A DNA stretch of 64,000 bases from Anaerolineales bacterium (GTDB lineage: Bacteria; Chloroflexota; Anaerolineae; Anaerolineales; Villigracilaceae): contig JAFGSI010000014.1 of assembly GCA_016934715.1 (NCBI GenBank), positions 1-64,000 on the forward strand, given 5' to 3'. Of the stretch, positions 55,673 to 64,000 are shown piece by piece; within the stretch, counting starts at the first letter, position 1; every line of letters begins with the position of its first letter. The notes under the pieces are model-generated. The model searched no databases. It had not been told where the DNA came from and saw only the letters and a program-made list of their open reading frames with translations. Position numbers and translations under genes: made by a program.

Positions 55673-56287
55673 ATGCACATTCCTCTCTTTCTGCGCGGCC
55701 TGCTGATCGGATTCTCGATCGCCGCGCCCGTCGGGCCGATCGGTGTGTTATGCATCCGCCGTACGCTGACCGAGGGGCGTGCCTCCGGCCTTGTCTCCGG
55801 CCTGGGAGCGGCAACCGCCGACGCGGTCTACGGCTGCATCGCCGGATCCGGCCTGACACTCATTTCCGCTTTTCTGGTCAACCAACAGACATGCTTGCGG
55901 ATCATCGGCGGAGTCTTTCTGCTGTTCCTGGGGCTCAAGACGCTCCTGTCCAGCCCGGCCAAGCAGGCCGCCCAGACGAGGGGCGGTGGCCTGCTTGGCG
56001 ATTATGCCTCGACCTTTTTCCTGACCCTCACCAACCCGGTCACGATCCTCTCCTTCGCCGCGATCTTCGCCGGACTGGGTCTGGCAGGGGCAGGTGGAAG
56101 CTACACAGCGGCGGGAATCCTGGTTCTGGGAGTCTTCATCGGCTCGGCCCTGTGGTGGCTGATGCTGAGTGGCGGGGTCAGCCTGTTGCGGGAAAAATGC
56201 AACCCGAGAGACCTGCTGTGGGTCAACCGGGTGTCGGGAGGGATCATCACCGGGTTCGGTCTGTTTTCACTCGTCAGCCTGCTCTGA
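55673..56287 (+). CDS. LysE-family amino acid exporter
   Basis: A 204-residue, six-helix membrane protein of the LysE/RhtB family. IAAPVGPIGVLCIRRTLTEGR at the N-terminus and TFFLTLTNPVTILSFAAIFAGLG in the middle are the family signatures. It should expel amino acids or their derivatives. The start has no strong Shine-Dalgarno. It is followed at 117 nt by an unknown gene. Confidence 0.92.
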   Translation: MHIPLFLRGLLIGFSIAAPVGPIGVLCIRRTLTEGRASGLVSGLGAATADAVYGCIAGSGLTLISAFLVNQQTCLRIIGGVFLLFLGLKTLLSSPAKQAAQTRGGGLLGDYASTFFLTLTNPVTILSFAAIFAGLGLAGAGGSYTAAGILVLGVFIGSALWWLMLSGGVSLLREKCNPRDLLWVNRVSGGIITGFGLFSLVSLL

Positions 56288-56404
56288 ATTCAGCCCGCTT
56301 GACCGCCCCCCCAACCAGCCCACCCACTGCACCCCTAGAGCAGCGCATAGGCCCCTGGAGAAATCCACGCGAGAGGATGTTCCTGTCTTCAAAAGGAGAA
56401 CGCG

Positions 56405-57070
56405 ATGGCAAAACACAAAAAGGACCCCTTGCTTGAAGCACTCAAGGAAGGCCGCTCTTACACCTGGACAGTGCCAGAGGGTGGCAATTTCGCCTCCATG
56501 CGGGCGGCCATCAAACACGGCCAAACCCTGACGATGGCACCGGTCACAGACCCTCGCCAGGTGCAGGTCGGTGATATTGTCCTCGTCCGCTGGCACCAGG
56601 GCGAATTGTTCCATATGGTCGGCGAAATCCAGGGCGACCAGTTTCTCATCGTCAACAGCCTCGGCAAGGTGAATGGCTGGGTCAGTGGAGATGAGATCTA
56701 CGGGCGCGTGACCAAGATCGTCGATCCGCAACCACGTCCCAGCCTGCCGGACATGCTTGTGCAGTTGGAGACAGTCTATCGCACCCTCATCCAGCACGAG
56801 GCGCCCGATGACGAGGACGCGCGGCGCCTGCTCGCGATCGTGGATGATCTGCGCTGGTACGCCAAGCGGATCGGCCCCCAACGCTGGGATATCTTGCCAA
56901 AGCCTAACCGGTGGAGCTTTGAACAAGAGCTGTGGAAGCTGCTCAAACAAGTCAAAAAAGGGGAGGCACCTGTGGCGGAAAGGGTCTCGTATTTCATCGA
57001 CTGCGGGAAAAGGTGTGTCGGTCTGGCGAGCGAGACATGCGCATTGTTTGACCACGATGCAACGGAATAG
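56405..57070 (+). CDS. Unknown protein with S24-like and DinB-like parts
   Basis: A 221-residue protein. Residues 20-100 read like a signal-peptidase/S24 beta domain (VQVGDIVLVRWHQG, VGEIQGDQFLIVNSLGKVNGWV) but without an obvious catalytic Ser-Lys pair. The rest is helical with RWSFEQELWKLLKQV and FIDCGKRCVGLASE, somewhat like a DinB/DfsB domain. AAAAGGAG precedes ATG. Both resemblances are weak; function unknown. Confidence 0.65.
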   Translation: MAKHKKDPLLEALKEGRSYTWTVPEGGNFASMRAAIKHGQTLTMAPVTDPRQVQVGDIVLVRWHQGELFHMVGEIQGDQFLIVNSLGKVNGWVSGDEIYGRVTKIVDPQPRPSLPDMLVQLETVYRTLIQHEAPDDEDARRLLAIVDDLRWYAKRIGPQRWDILPKPNRWSFEQELWKLLKQVKKGEAPVAERVSYFIDCGKRCVGLASETCALFDHDATE

Positions 57071-57094
57071 ATCGGCGCCGTCCGGCGGTCGCAT

Positions 57095-57123
57095 TTGACT
57101 TCCCCTCCCCCCTGGGCTATACT
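57095..57123 (+). promoter_or_regulatory. Leaderless promoter of the acyl-CoA ligase gene
   Basis: TTGACT (57095-57100), exactly 17 nt, TATACT (57118-57123), then 6 nt to the ATG at 57130. The predicted +1 is the A of the start codon. Confidence 0.75.
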
Positions 57124-57129
57124 TCGGCC

Positions 57130-58740
57130 ATGACCTCCCGCCCATGGCTCACAGGCTACGACCCCGGTGTGCCGGTCCAGCTCGACTATCCGGCCGTGCC
57201 GGTCTTCCACTTTCTGGACGAAGCCGCCCAGCGTTGCCCGGAGCGGGCCTGCATCCTCTTCCAGGGCAGAAAACTGACCTACCGCCAGGTCGCCGAGATG
57301 AGCGGCCAGGCTGCGGCTGCGCTGACCCGGCTCGGGGTCCGCAAAGGCGACCGGGTGGGGATTTTTCTGCCCAACCGCCCGGAATTCATCCTGGCCTACT
57401 TCGCCATTCTCAAGGCCGGTGGCGTGGTGGTCGCCACCAACCCGCTCTACACCCCGCCCGAGATCGTCCACCAACTGAACGATGCTGAACCGCAACTGGT
57501 CATCACCAGCGATTTGCTCTACGCGCGCCTCAAGACCGCCCAGCCCGAAACCAGGGTCCGGACCGTGATCGCCTGCGGAGAGGTGGATCTCCAGCCAGGC
57601 GATCTGCCCTTCGCATCCCTGACGAAGGAGCCCCGGTCAAACCTTGAGGCCGTTGGCCCGGACGACGTGGCCCTTTTCCAGTACACCGGAGGAACGACCG
57701 GGACTGCCAGGGCAGCGGTCGCCCGTCACCGCAACCTGGTGGCAAACGCCCTGCAGTTCAAGGCCTGGATGTCCACCCTGCAGGAAGAGCAGGAAACCTT
57801 CCTGCTGGCCCTGCCGATCTACCACATCTACGGGATGGTCTGCGGGATGCTGCTGGGGATGGCCATGCGGGCCAGCCTGGCGATCATCCCCGACCCGCGC
57901 GACATCTCCGACCTGCTGGCGACTATTCAGACCCACGGAGTGAGCTACTTCCCGGCGGTCCCAACGCTCTACAGCGCCATCAATCACCATCCTGACATCC
58001 TGGCCGGGCGGATCGACCTGACCTCGATCAAGGCCTGCATCTCCGGGTCGGCGCCGCTGATGAAGGAGACCAAGGAGCGCTTCGAGCGCCTGACCGGCGG
58101 GCGGATCTGCGAGGGCTATGGCCTGTCGGAGGCCCCGACCGCCACCCACTGCAACCCCCTGCAGGGCGAGAACCGTCTCGGCTCGATCGGCCTGCCTCTG
58201 CCCGACGTCGAGGCCCGCATCGTCAGTCCGGAGGCTGGCCTCCGCCAGATACCGATCGGCGAGGCGGGCGAGTTGATCCTTCGCGGCCCGCAGGTGATGC
58301 AGGGCTACCACAACATGCCGCAGGAGACCGCCAGGGCCCTGCGCAGCGGCTGGCTGTACACTGGCGACATTGCCCGCATGGATGCTGAGGGCTACTTCTA
58401 CATCGTCGACCGCAAAAAGGATATCATCAAGCCGGGTGGAATGACCGTCTGGCCGCGCGAGGTCGAAGAGGCGCTCAGCACCCATCCGAAGGTGCTGGAA
58501 GTCTCCGTGGCCGGCATTCCCGACGGCTACCGCGGCGAGACGGTCAAGGCCTGGGTGGTGGCCAGGCCCGGCGAACCATTGGACGAGGCAGAACTCCTAG
58601 AATGGTGCCGGGCGCGGCTGGCGCCCTTCAAGGTGCCGACCCAGGTTGCGTTCCGCCAGCAACTGCCCAAATCGACGGTCGGAAAGGTGTTGAAGCGTAA
58701 TCTACTTGAAGAAGAAAAGACAGCAAAAAAGGTGTCCTGA
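57130..58740 (+). CDS. Long-chain acyl-CoA ligase (AMP-forming)
   Basis: A 536-residue ANL-superfamily ligase. YTGGTTGTARAAVARHRNL is the P-loop, YGLSEAPT the next core motif, YTGDIARMDAEGYFYIVDRKKD the hinge and KSTVGKVLKRNLLEEE carries the catalytic Lys. The usual Lys after the P-loop is replaced by Ala-Arg. It activates fatty acids to acyl-CoA. Start at 57130 abuts its promoter, with no Shine-Dalgarno. The 3' end forms the shared terminator with ftsH. Confidence 0.92.
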   Translation: MTSRPWLTGYDPGVPVQLDYPAVPVFHFLDEAAQRCPERACILFQGRKLTYRQVAEMSGQAAAALTRLGVRKGDRVGIFLPNRPEFILAYFAILKAGGVVVATNPLYTPPEIVHQLNDAEPQLVITSDLLYARLKTAQPETRVRTVIACGEVDLQPGDLPFASLTKEPRSNLEAVGPDDVALFQYTGGTTGTARAAVARHRNLVANALQFKAWMSTLQEEQETFLLALPIYHIYGMVCGMLLGMAMRASLAIIPDPRDISDLLATIQTHGVSYFPAVPTLYSAINHHPDILAGRIDLTSIKACISGSAPLMKETKERFERLTGGRICEGYGLSEAPTATHCNPLQGENRLGSIGLPLPDVEARIVSPEAGLRQIPIGEAGELILRGPQVMQGYHNMPQETARALRSGWLYTGDIARMDAEGYFYIVDRKKDIIKPGGMTVWPREVEEALSTHPKVLEVSVAGIPDGYRGETVKAWVVARPGEPLDEAELLEWCRARLAPFKVPTQVAFRQQLPKSTVGKVLKRNLLEEEKTAKKVS

Positions 58741-58752
58741 TGTCAGGACACC
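58725..58752 (-). terminator. Rho-independent terminator of ftsH
   Basis: On the minus strand GGTGTCCTGA-CA-TCAGGACACC (58752-58731) is followed by TTTTTT. The stem overlaps the stop of the converging ligase gene and may serve it too. Confidence 0.85.
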
Positions 58753-58773
58753 TTCTGTGTTTCCGCCTTTGTT

Positions 58774-60639
58774 TTACAACATTTGCGGTGTGCCGCTCTT
58801 CTTGACGACCGGCGGCGGGAAGATCTTCTCGAACTCGTCGCGGTCGATGGTCTCGACCTCCAGCAGGCGCTGCGCGACGGCTTCCAGTTCTTTACGGTAT
58901 TTCTTGAGCAATTCGCGGGCCCGGACATAGGCATCCTCGACGATCTTGCGCACGACCCGATCAATCTGTTCGGCCACGGCATCGGAGTAATCACGCTGTT
59001 CGGAGATCTCCCGGCCGAGGAAGATCAGCTCTTCCTTCTGACCGTAGACCATCGGACCCAGTTCCGAGCTCATCCCCATGCGAGTCACCATGGCCCGAGC
59101 CAGGCGGGTGACGCGTTCGATGTCGTTCGAGGCTCCAGAGGTGATGTCGTCGAAGACCAGTTCTTCCGCCGCGCGTCCACCCAGCAGACCCACCATCTGG
59201 GCGATCAGTTTCTTGCGGGCGGCCAGGGTGCGGTCGTCTTCCGGCAGCGACAGGGTGAATCCACCCATCTGGCCGCGGGCGATGATCGAGACCTTCTGGA
59301 TTGGGTCACCCTCAGGCAAGGCATTGATGATCACGGCATGACCAGCTTCGTGATAGGCCACGATGCGCTTCTCCTCATCGGAGATCAACCGGCTCTTGCG
59401 TTCGGGACCCGCGATAACTCGCTCGATGGCTTCCTCGAACTCAGATTGACCGATGGCCTTCTTGTTGCGGCGGGCGGCCAGAATCGCAGCCTCATTGACC
59501 ATATTCTCAAGGTCGGCGCCGACAAAGCCCGGCGTGGCCCGCGCCAGCACCGACAGGTCAATATTGGGTTCAAGCGGCTTCCCCTTGACGTGGACCTTGA
59601 GGATCGCCTCACGGCCCTTCATGTCGGGCTGGTCAAGAACCACCCGGCGGTCAAAGCGGCCCGGGCGCAGCAGGGCCGGGTCCAGGATGTCGGGCCGGTT
59701 GGTGGCCGCCATGATAATGACATTGGTATCGGTGTCAAAGCCGTCCATCTCGACCAGCATCTGGTTGAGGGTTTGCTCGCGCTCATCGTGTGAGCCACCC
59801 AGGCCGGCGCCCCGCTGGCGGCCGACAGCATCAATCTCGTCCATGAAGACAATGCACGGGCTGTGACGCTTGGCCTGCTCGAACAGGTCCCGCACCCGGC
59901 TGGCACCCACGCCAACGAACATCTCGACGAACTCCGAACCGGAGATCGAGAAGAACGGCACCCCGGCCTCGCCCGACACGGCTTTGGCCATCAGGGTCTT
60001 GCCGGTGCCGGGAGAACCGACCAGCAGCACGCCCTTGGGGATGCGGGCCCCCAGCTGGATGAATTTCTGCGGCTCGCGCAGGAATTCCACCACCTCGCGC
60101 AGTTCCTCTTTGGCCTCTTCCACGCCGGCCACATCCTCGAAGGTGACGGTCGGATGATCGCCGCTGAACATGCGCGCCCGGCTCTTGCCGAACGACATGG
60201 CGGCGTTGTTGCTGCCCTGCGCCTGGCGAAAAATGAACCAGAACAGGAATCCGAAGATGATCACCGGCAGGAGATACCCGGCGATGCTGAAGAAGCCGAC
60301 CCACGGGCTGGGCGGCTCGACCTCAATGATGACATTGTCCGGGGACAGATCTTCGGGTGTCAGCCCGAGGGAGATCAGGTCCACCAGGATGGATGTACCA
60401 GGCTCCTTCTGGGCATAGCGCTCGATCTCCCCACGGGTACCGGTAGAGATGACCCGGATGCGGTCGCTGTCTTCTACGACGATCCGGTCGATGTTCCCGG
60501 CCTGGATCTCGGCCGCCACCTGGTTGATGGTCAGGGGTTCCTGCGCATCCGGATTCTGCCGGATGTTGAAGTAGACGATCACCACGATCGCAATAAAAAG
60601 CAGAAGGTACACGATGTAAGACTGGTTTCGTGAATTCAC
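58774..60639 (-). CDS. ftsH: ATP-dependent zinc metalloprotease FtsH
   Basis: A 621-residue membrane AAA protease. Two transmembrane helices (about 5-22 and 110-130) bracket an extracytoplasmic region; Walker A is [15 protein letters not shown], Walker [15 protein letters not shown], and the zinc site [10 protein letters not shown]. It degrades misfolded membrane and short-lived proteins. Start is GTG at 60639 with TAGGAGG 8 nt upstream. The promoter region carries a dyad. Confidence 0.97.
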   Translation of the reverse strand: MNSRNQSYIVYLLLFIAIVVIVYFNIRQNPDAQEPLTINQVAAEIQAGNIDRIVVEDSDRIRVISTGTRGEIERYAQKEPGTSILVDLISLGLTPEDLSPDNVIIEVEPPSPWVGFFSIAGYLLPVIIFGFLFWFIFRQAQGSNNAAMSFGKSRARMFSGDHPTVTFEDVAGVEEAKEELREVVEFLREPQKFIQLGARIPKGVLLVGSPGTGKTLMAKAVSGEAGVPFFSISGSEFVEMFVGVGASRVRDLFEQAKRHSPCIVFMDEIDAVGRQRGAGLGGSHDEREQTLNQMLVEMDGFDTDTNVIIMAATNRPDILDPALLRPGRFDRRVVLDQPDMKGREAILKVHVKGKPLEPNIDLSVLARATPGFVGADLENMVNEAAILAARRNKKAIGQSEFEEAIERVIAGPERKSRLISDEEKRIVAYHEAGHAVIINALPEGDPIQKVSIIARGQMGGFTLSLPEDDRTLAARKKLIAQMVGLLGGRAAEELVFDDITSGASNDIERVTRLARAMVTRMGMSSELGPMVYGQKEELIFLGREISEQRDYSDAVAEQIDRVVRKIVEDAYVRARELLKKYRKELEAVAQRLLEVETIDRDEFEKIFPPPVVKKSGTPQML

Positions 60640-61037
60640 AGAAGCCTCCTATAACTTGCGGGATGATTATACCAACCAATAATCATCCGGAATAGATGCA
60701 TTCAATAATTTATATAAATTTCTAATATATTCGCAGCAGCGGCGGCGCGTGGTCCAGCCGCCCCCCCCGCGCGCGCCCGCAGGGTTCAATCGGAAAATGT
60801 GCTCAGGGTGCTTACAAAATCGTCGCTGCGCTGTTGGGGGCGATGAACTCTGTCGTGGAGTGCTCGTCGATCGCGGAGAAAAATGCAGATTCTCTGTGAG
60901 TCCGGTGATCCCCACGGTGAATTCCTGAACATTGCACCCTGCAAGGGTGACTTTAACATCACCCTGTAAATCTCCTGCCCGGCACTGTTCTTGAATCTGC
61001 CTTTTGTGGTACACTTAATCCGTTCAGGCGAGTCCCC
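60640..61037. other. Long intergenic region between ftsH and the response regulator
   Basis: Apart from the ftsH promoter dyad it holds an AT-rich patch (60698-60730), a C8 run with alternating GC (60761-60780) and TG-G-TACACT (61008-61016), an extended -10 for the downstream gene. No gene or RNA is recognised. Confidence 0.45.
60661..60688 (-). promoter_or_regulatory. ftsH promoter overlapped by a 10-bp dyad
   Basis: GGATGATTAT-N8-ATAATCATCC (60661-60670, 60679-60688) is a perfect inverted repeat. The minus-strand extended -10 TGG-TATAAT (60674-60666) lies inside it. The sequence does not match CIRCE or HAIR. The AT-rich stretch 60698-60730 could be an UP element. Confidence 0.6.
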
Positions 61038-61433
61038 ATGGCCGAGAAGAATGCTGGCAAGAAAATCCTGTGCATCGAAGACGAAGCAGAAATGATCGAT
61101 CTGATTCGTCTCATCCTCAGCCGCCGCGGCTACGAAGTCCAGGGTGCCAACGGAGGCCTGGAGGGCATCGAGATGATCCGCCAAGACAAACCGGACCTTG
61201 TCCTGCTGGACCTGATGATGCCCGACATGGATGGCTGGGAAGTCTACCAGCAGATGAAAGCTGACGAGGCGACCAGGCACATCCCGGTCATCGTCGTGAC
61301 CGCCAAGGCGCAGAGCATCGACAAGGTTCTCGGCCTGCACATCGCCAAGGTGGACGATTATATCGCCAAGCCGTTCAGCCCACAGGAACTCCTGGCCAGC
61401 GTCGAAGCGGTCCTTGCGCGCAACAAAGCCTGA
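61038..61433 (+). CDS. Single-domain response regulator
   Basis: A 131-residue receiver domain. ILCIEDEAEMIDL, VLLDLMMPDMDGWE with the phospho-accepting Asp, and DDYIAKPFSPQELL with the conserved Lys. No output domain; it may relay phosphate or act on a protein partner. It has its own extended -10 promoter and a terminator downstream, so it is a single-gene unit. Confidence 0.92.
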   Translation: MAEKNAGKKILCIEDEAEMIDLIRLILSRRGYEVQGANGGLEGIEMIRQDKPDLVLLDLMMPDMDGWEVYQQMKADEATRHIPVIVVTAKAQSIDKVLGLHIAKVDDYIAKPFSPQELLASVEAVLARNKA

Positions 61434-61448
61434 GAACAAGCTCACCCG

Positions 61449-61477
61449 AACGGGGCGCCAGGCAGGCCCCGTTTTTT
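61449..61477 (+). terminator. Rho-independent terminator after the response regulator
   Basis: AACGGGGC (61449-61456) and GCCCCGTT (61466-61473) pair with a 9-nt loop and run into six T. Confidence 0.92.
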
Positions 61478-61489
61478 CTATCCTCACCC

Positions 61490-61861
61490 ATGACTCGTAC
61501 CGTCACAATCCAAACCCCCGACAAAACCATCCCGGACCCGATCCAGGCCTGTTGGTGTGACAGTTTCGCCTGCCAGCTGCGAGGGCTGATGTTCCGCCGC
61601 CGGCTCGACCCTCGGGAGGGGCTGCTGTTCGTGTACCCCCGCCCGAGCCGCATCGACACCGCCATTCACATGCTGTTCGTCTTCACCGACCTGGCAGTCT
61701 TCTGGATCGATTCCGACAACCTCGTCGTCGACAAGGTTCTGGCGCGCGCCTGGCATCTGGCCTATGCGCCCAAACGACCCGCCCGTTACATCCTCGAAGT
61801 CCATCCGGATCGACTGGGCGATCTCCAGATCGGTGAAAAAGTAGAATTCGTCCATGACTAA
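61490..61861 (+). CDS. DUF192 family protein
   Basis: A 123-residue DUF192 protein with the typical CQLRGLMFRRRLDPREGLLFVY, IHMLFVFTDLAVFWID and ILEVHPDRLGDL blocks. The family is small, often secreted, and of unknown function; this copy has no signal peptide. It overlaps the following peptidase start by 8 nt. Confidence 0.9.
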   Translation: MTRTVTIQTPDKTIPDPIQACWCDSFACQLRGLMFRRRLDPREGLLFVYPRPSRIDTAIHMLFVFTDLAVFWIDSDNLVVDKVLARAWHLAYAPKRPARYILEVHPDRLGDLQIGEKVEFVHD

Positions 61862-63269
61862 ACGCTTCATTGTTCCACTCCTGATCCTCCTGGTGTTCGC
61901 CCTGGTCACGCCGGTCTCCGCCCAGGAATCCACCCCGACCGGCGGACCGGTTTACATCGTTCAGCCAGGAGACACGCTGTGGCTGATCGCCCAGCGCTTC
62001 CGGGTCAGTCTCGACGACCTGATGGCGGCCAATAACCTTACCGATGCCACCATCTTCGTCGGCGACCGGCTGGTCATTCCCGGATACGAAGGCCTGAGCG
62101 GGACTCTGGTCACCGAGACGGTGCCCTATGGCGGGACGCTGCGCAGCATCGTGCGCCAGTTCCGGATTGAGGAGACCTTCCTGCGCCAGCTCAACCACAT
62201 CGTCAGCCCGACCGAGCTCTATGCCGGGGTGACGCTGATCCTGCTCCAGCAGGACGAGCGGCCCGCCTGGTCAGCCCGCACCAGCCTGAACCAGGGCGAA
62301 ACCCTGCTCGAACTGGCTGTCCGGCAGGATACCGACCCCTGGACGGTCGCCAGCATCAACGGCCTCTCCGGACCATGGGCCGCCCTGCCCGGAGATGTTC
62401 TGTACCTGCCATCCGGATCGGCCGAGACTTTCCCGACCGCCCTGCCGCCGGCATTTAGCACCGCCGTCGTGACCCCCCTGCCGATCACCCAGGGGGGCAC
62501 CGCCCAGATCCAGGTGACGGTCTCCGAAAATGTCACCCTCACCGGTACCCTGGTGGACATGCCGTTGCACTTCTTCCCTGGAGGAAACGGGACCTTCATC
62601 GCCCTGCAGGGCGTCCACGCCCTGCTGCCGCCTGGACTGTACCCCCTGCGCCTGGAGGCCACCACCGCCAACCAGACCGTGCAGACCTTCGAGCAGATGG
62701 TCCTGATCGTGTCGGGCTACTACCCCGAAGACCCGACCCTGTATGTCGAACCCGAGACGATCGACCCGGCAGTGACCGAACCGGAGAACCAGCTGATCAT
62801 TGCCCTGACCACACCGTCGAATCCCGAGCGCTACTGGGGAGACACGTTCATCACACCGGCCTTCCTGTACGCCGACGTAACAGCCTATACCTCCACCTTT
62901 GGCAACCGGCGCACCTATGTCGGCCAGGGCACCGATCTGGCGGTCCAGGGCTTCCATACCGGTCTCGACTATGCAGGCGGAACAGGGCTACAGATCGTCG
63001 CCCCGGCTGCCGGGGTGGTCGTCTTTGCCGGCCCGTTGACCGTACGCGGCAACGCCACGATCATCGACCATGGCCAGGGCGTCTACTCCGGTTTCTGGCA
63101 CCAGTCCGAAATCCAGGTCCAGGTCAGCGAGCATGTTGAACAGGGCCAGGTCATCGGCCTGGTCGGTGGAACGGGACGGGTCAGCGGTCCGCACCTGCAC
63201 TGGGAGATCTGGGTGAACGGCATCCAGGTCAACCCGATCGACTGGTTGAACGAGGCCTTTCCTCGCTAG
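61854..63269 (+). CDS. LysM-M23 peptidoglycan endopeptidase
   Basis: A 471-residue exported cell-wall enzyme. Signal peptide (LLILLVFALVTPVSA) is followed by LysM (VYIVQPGDTLWLIAQRF, about 30-75), two more LysM-like repeats (to about 195) and a beta domain, then an M23 domain from about 365. Zinc residues appear in HTGLDYAGG, and in SGPHLHWEI. It probably cuts peptide cross-links or binds wall. It shares an overlap with DUF192. Confidence 0.93.
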   Translation: MTKRFIVPLLILLVFALVTPVSAQESTPTGGPVYIVQPGDTLWLIAQRFRVSLDDLMAANNLTDATIFVGDRLVIPGYEGLSGTLVTETVPYGGTLRSIVRQFRIEETFLRQLNHIVSPTELYAGVTLILLQQDERPAWSARTSLNQGETLLELAVRQDTDPWTVASINGLSGPWAALPGDVLYLPSGSAETFPTALPPAFSTAVVTPLPITQGGTAQIQVTVSENVTLTGTLVDMPLHFFPGGNGTFIALQGVHALLPPGLYPLRLEATTANQTVQTFEQMVLIVSGYYPEDPTLYVEPETIDPAVTEPENQLIIALTTPSNPERYWGDTFITPAFLYADVTAYTSTFGNRRTYVGQGTDLAVQGFHTGLDYAGGTGLQIVAPAAGVVVFAGPLTVRGNATIIDHGQGVYSGFWHQSEIQVQVSEHVEQGQVIGLVGGTGRVSGPHLHWEIWVNGIQVNPIDWLNEAFPR

Positions 63270-63298
63270 TTGCCTCCCGGGGGTGTTTATGCTACACT
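63270..63298 (+). promoter_or_regulatory. Promoter of the cyclic-nucleotide-binding gene
   Basis: TTGCCT (63270-63275), 17 nt, TACACT (63293-63298) with a TG-C extension. It starts directly after the M23 stop. Confidence 0.6.
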
Positions 63299-63333
63299 GG
63301 TTCCATCAGCAACCAATCGTGGAGGAATAGGAT

Positions 63334-63831
63334 ATGCGCGATCTGGTCAACTTTCTCAAACAAGCCGATATCTTCTACCAGTTCACCCCGGCCCAGTTGG
63401 AAATGGTTGGCAACCTGTGCCAGGAACGGGTCTATGCTCCGGGTGAGGATATCCTGGAAGAGGGCGCCAGCAGCAAGGAACTTTACATCATAACCCAGGG
63501 CGAGGTCGACATCCTGGTCGACCCGGCCCTGGTAGGCAGACCGGAGGCGCCCCACGAACAGGTGACTATCGCAACCCTGCGCCGCGGCCAGTCCTTCGGG
63601 GAGATCGCCCTGGTGGATGAGGGCCTGCGCTCGGCGACGGTCCGCGCCGCCCACAAGGACACCAAGCTTCTCGTCATCGCGCGCGACCGGCTGATGATGC
63701 TGTGCGAGACCTACCCCCAGCTCGGCTACCGCCTGATGTACAACCTGGCCGCCGACCTGGCAATGAAGGTCCGCAACACCGACCTGCGCGTGCGCGAGAC
63801 CCTGCTCTACGGGTCGAAATCGACTCCCTGA
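63334..63831 (+). CDS. Cyclic nucleotide-binding domain protein
   Basis: A 165-residue protein made of one cNMP-binding beta roll (PGEDILEEGASSKELYIITQGEVDI, then RRGQSFGEIALVDEGLRSATVRA, which holds the phosphate-binding cassette) with a C-terminal helix. There is no DNA-binding HTH, so it is not a CRP-type regulator itself. GGAGGAATAGGAT precedes ATG. After it, 63832-64000 is AT-rich with a TTGACT at 63871-63876 but no gene. Confidence 0.9.
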   Translation: MRDLVNFLKQADIFYQFTPAQLEMVGNLCQERVYAPGEDILEEGASSKELYIITQGEVDILVDPALVGRPEAPHEQVTIATLRRGQSFGEIALVDEGLRSATVRAAHKDTKLLVIARDRLMMLCETYPQLGYRLMYNLAADLAMKVRNTDLRVRETLLYGSKSTP

Positions 63832-64000
63832 AAACCGGAAGTATCATAGAAGATTGCTTCCTTTGGGTACTTGACTTGTATGACAATTTCAGCGAAAATA
63901 AACCTTATTGTTACATAAAGTTACATGCGCGCTCTGGGTCAAAACAGAAGTGGGCGCATCCAATTTGTTTTCACTACTCTTTGCCAGAAACAGGGTTATA

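Noticed and set aside
60739-60782. C8 run and alternating GC as a structured RNA
   Set aside because: Simple-sequence region with no consistent stem pattern.

Overview
The window is a GC-rich (about 60% G+C), gene-dense bacterial chromosome segment. It carries about 60 protein genes, one tRNA, no rRNA, no CRISPR array and no prophage. Gene content points to Chloroflexota, probably an anaerobic or fermentative Anaerolineae-type lineage. The main hints are a fused NuoCD, a 2-oxoacid:ferredoxin oxidoreductase with the gamma domain fused to alpha, N,N'-diacetylchitobiose phosphorylase, a GTG-started FtsH, and several small lineage-restricted proteins. The taxon is an inference; no marker in the window settles it.

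Layout. 1-600: a decayed transposase-like fragment. 642-5492: a nucleotidyltransferase/phosphohexomutase fusion followed by chitobiose phosphorylase, which together look like a GlcNAc-1-phosphate salvage pair. 5757-8805 (minus): HTH/Cys regulator, membrane glycerophosphodiesterase, membrane protein. 8933-17270 (plus): complex I Q-module genes nuoB-nuoCD-nuoI, a small Cys protein, Mrp/ApbC, RicT-like PSP1 protein, PIG-L deacetylase, GH16 lipoprotein and M20 amidohydrolase, closed by a strong terminator. 17643-20481: 2-oxoacid:ferredoxin oxidoreductase. 20616-22015: ArfB and an EamA transporter. 22059-28214 (minus): argF-rocD-ald-CoA transferase-pyk, with a CRP/FNR-type palindrome upstream of argF. 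28315-31556 (minus): MoxR-DUF58-metallohydrolase. 31726-34106 (minus): moaC-moaD-moaE-thrC, divergent from scpA. 35200-38776 (plus): a small ORF, MgtC, a VOC-fold protein and a DUF255 thioredoxin protein. 38868-42357 (minus): hydrolase, tatA, fabH, fabF. 42525-49646 (minus): HAD-DinB fusion, 8-Cys protein, efp, mogA, GNAT, response regulator, lon, hsp20 and tpx. 49672-51781 (minus): tRNA-Arg and two genes of unknown function. 51902-58740 (plus): glycosyltransferase, miaA, GNAT-like, LysE, unknown, acyl-CoA ligase. 58774-60639 (minus): ftsH. 61038-63831 (plus): response regulator, DUF192, LysM/M23 peptidase, cyclic-nucleotide-binding protein.

The strongest new signals are regulatory. (i) At least seven genes have a -10 hexamer only 6-9 nt before their start codon and no Shine-Dalgarno, so they look leaderless; one of them also has a perfect 17-nt spacing to TTGACT. 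(ii) Long dyads overlap the ftsH and fabF promoters. (iii) A TGTGA-N6-TCACA site sits near -64 of a predicted argF promoter. (iv) A G/C homopolymer lies in the predicted MoxR promoter spacer. The most interesting metabolic signal is the chitobiose phosphorylase beside a mutase whose fused nucleotidyltransferase domain has lost its signature motif.
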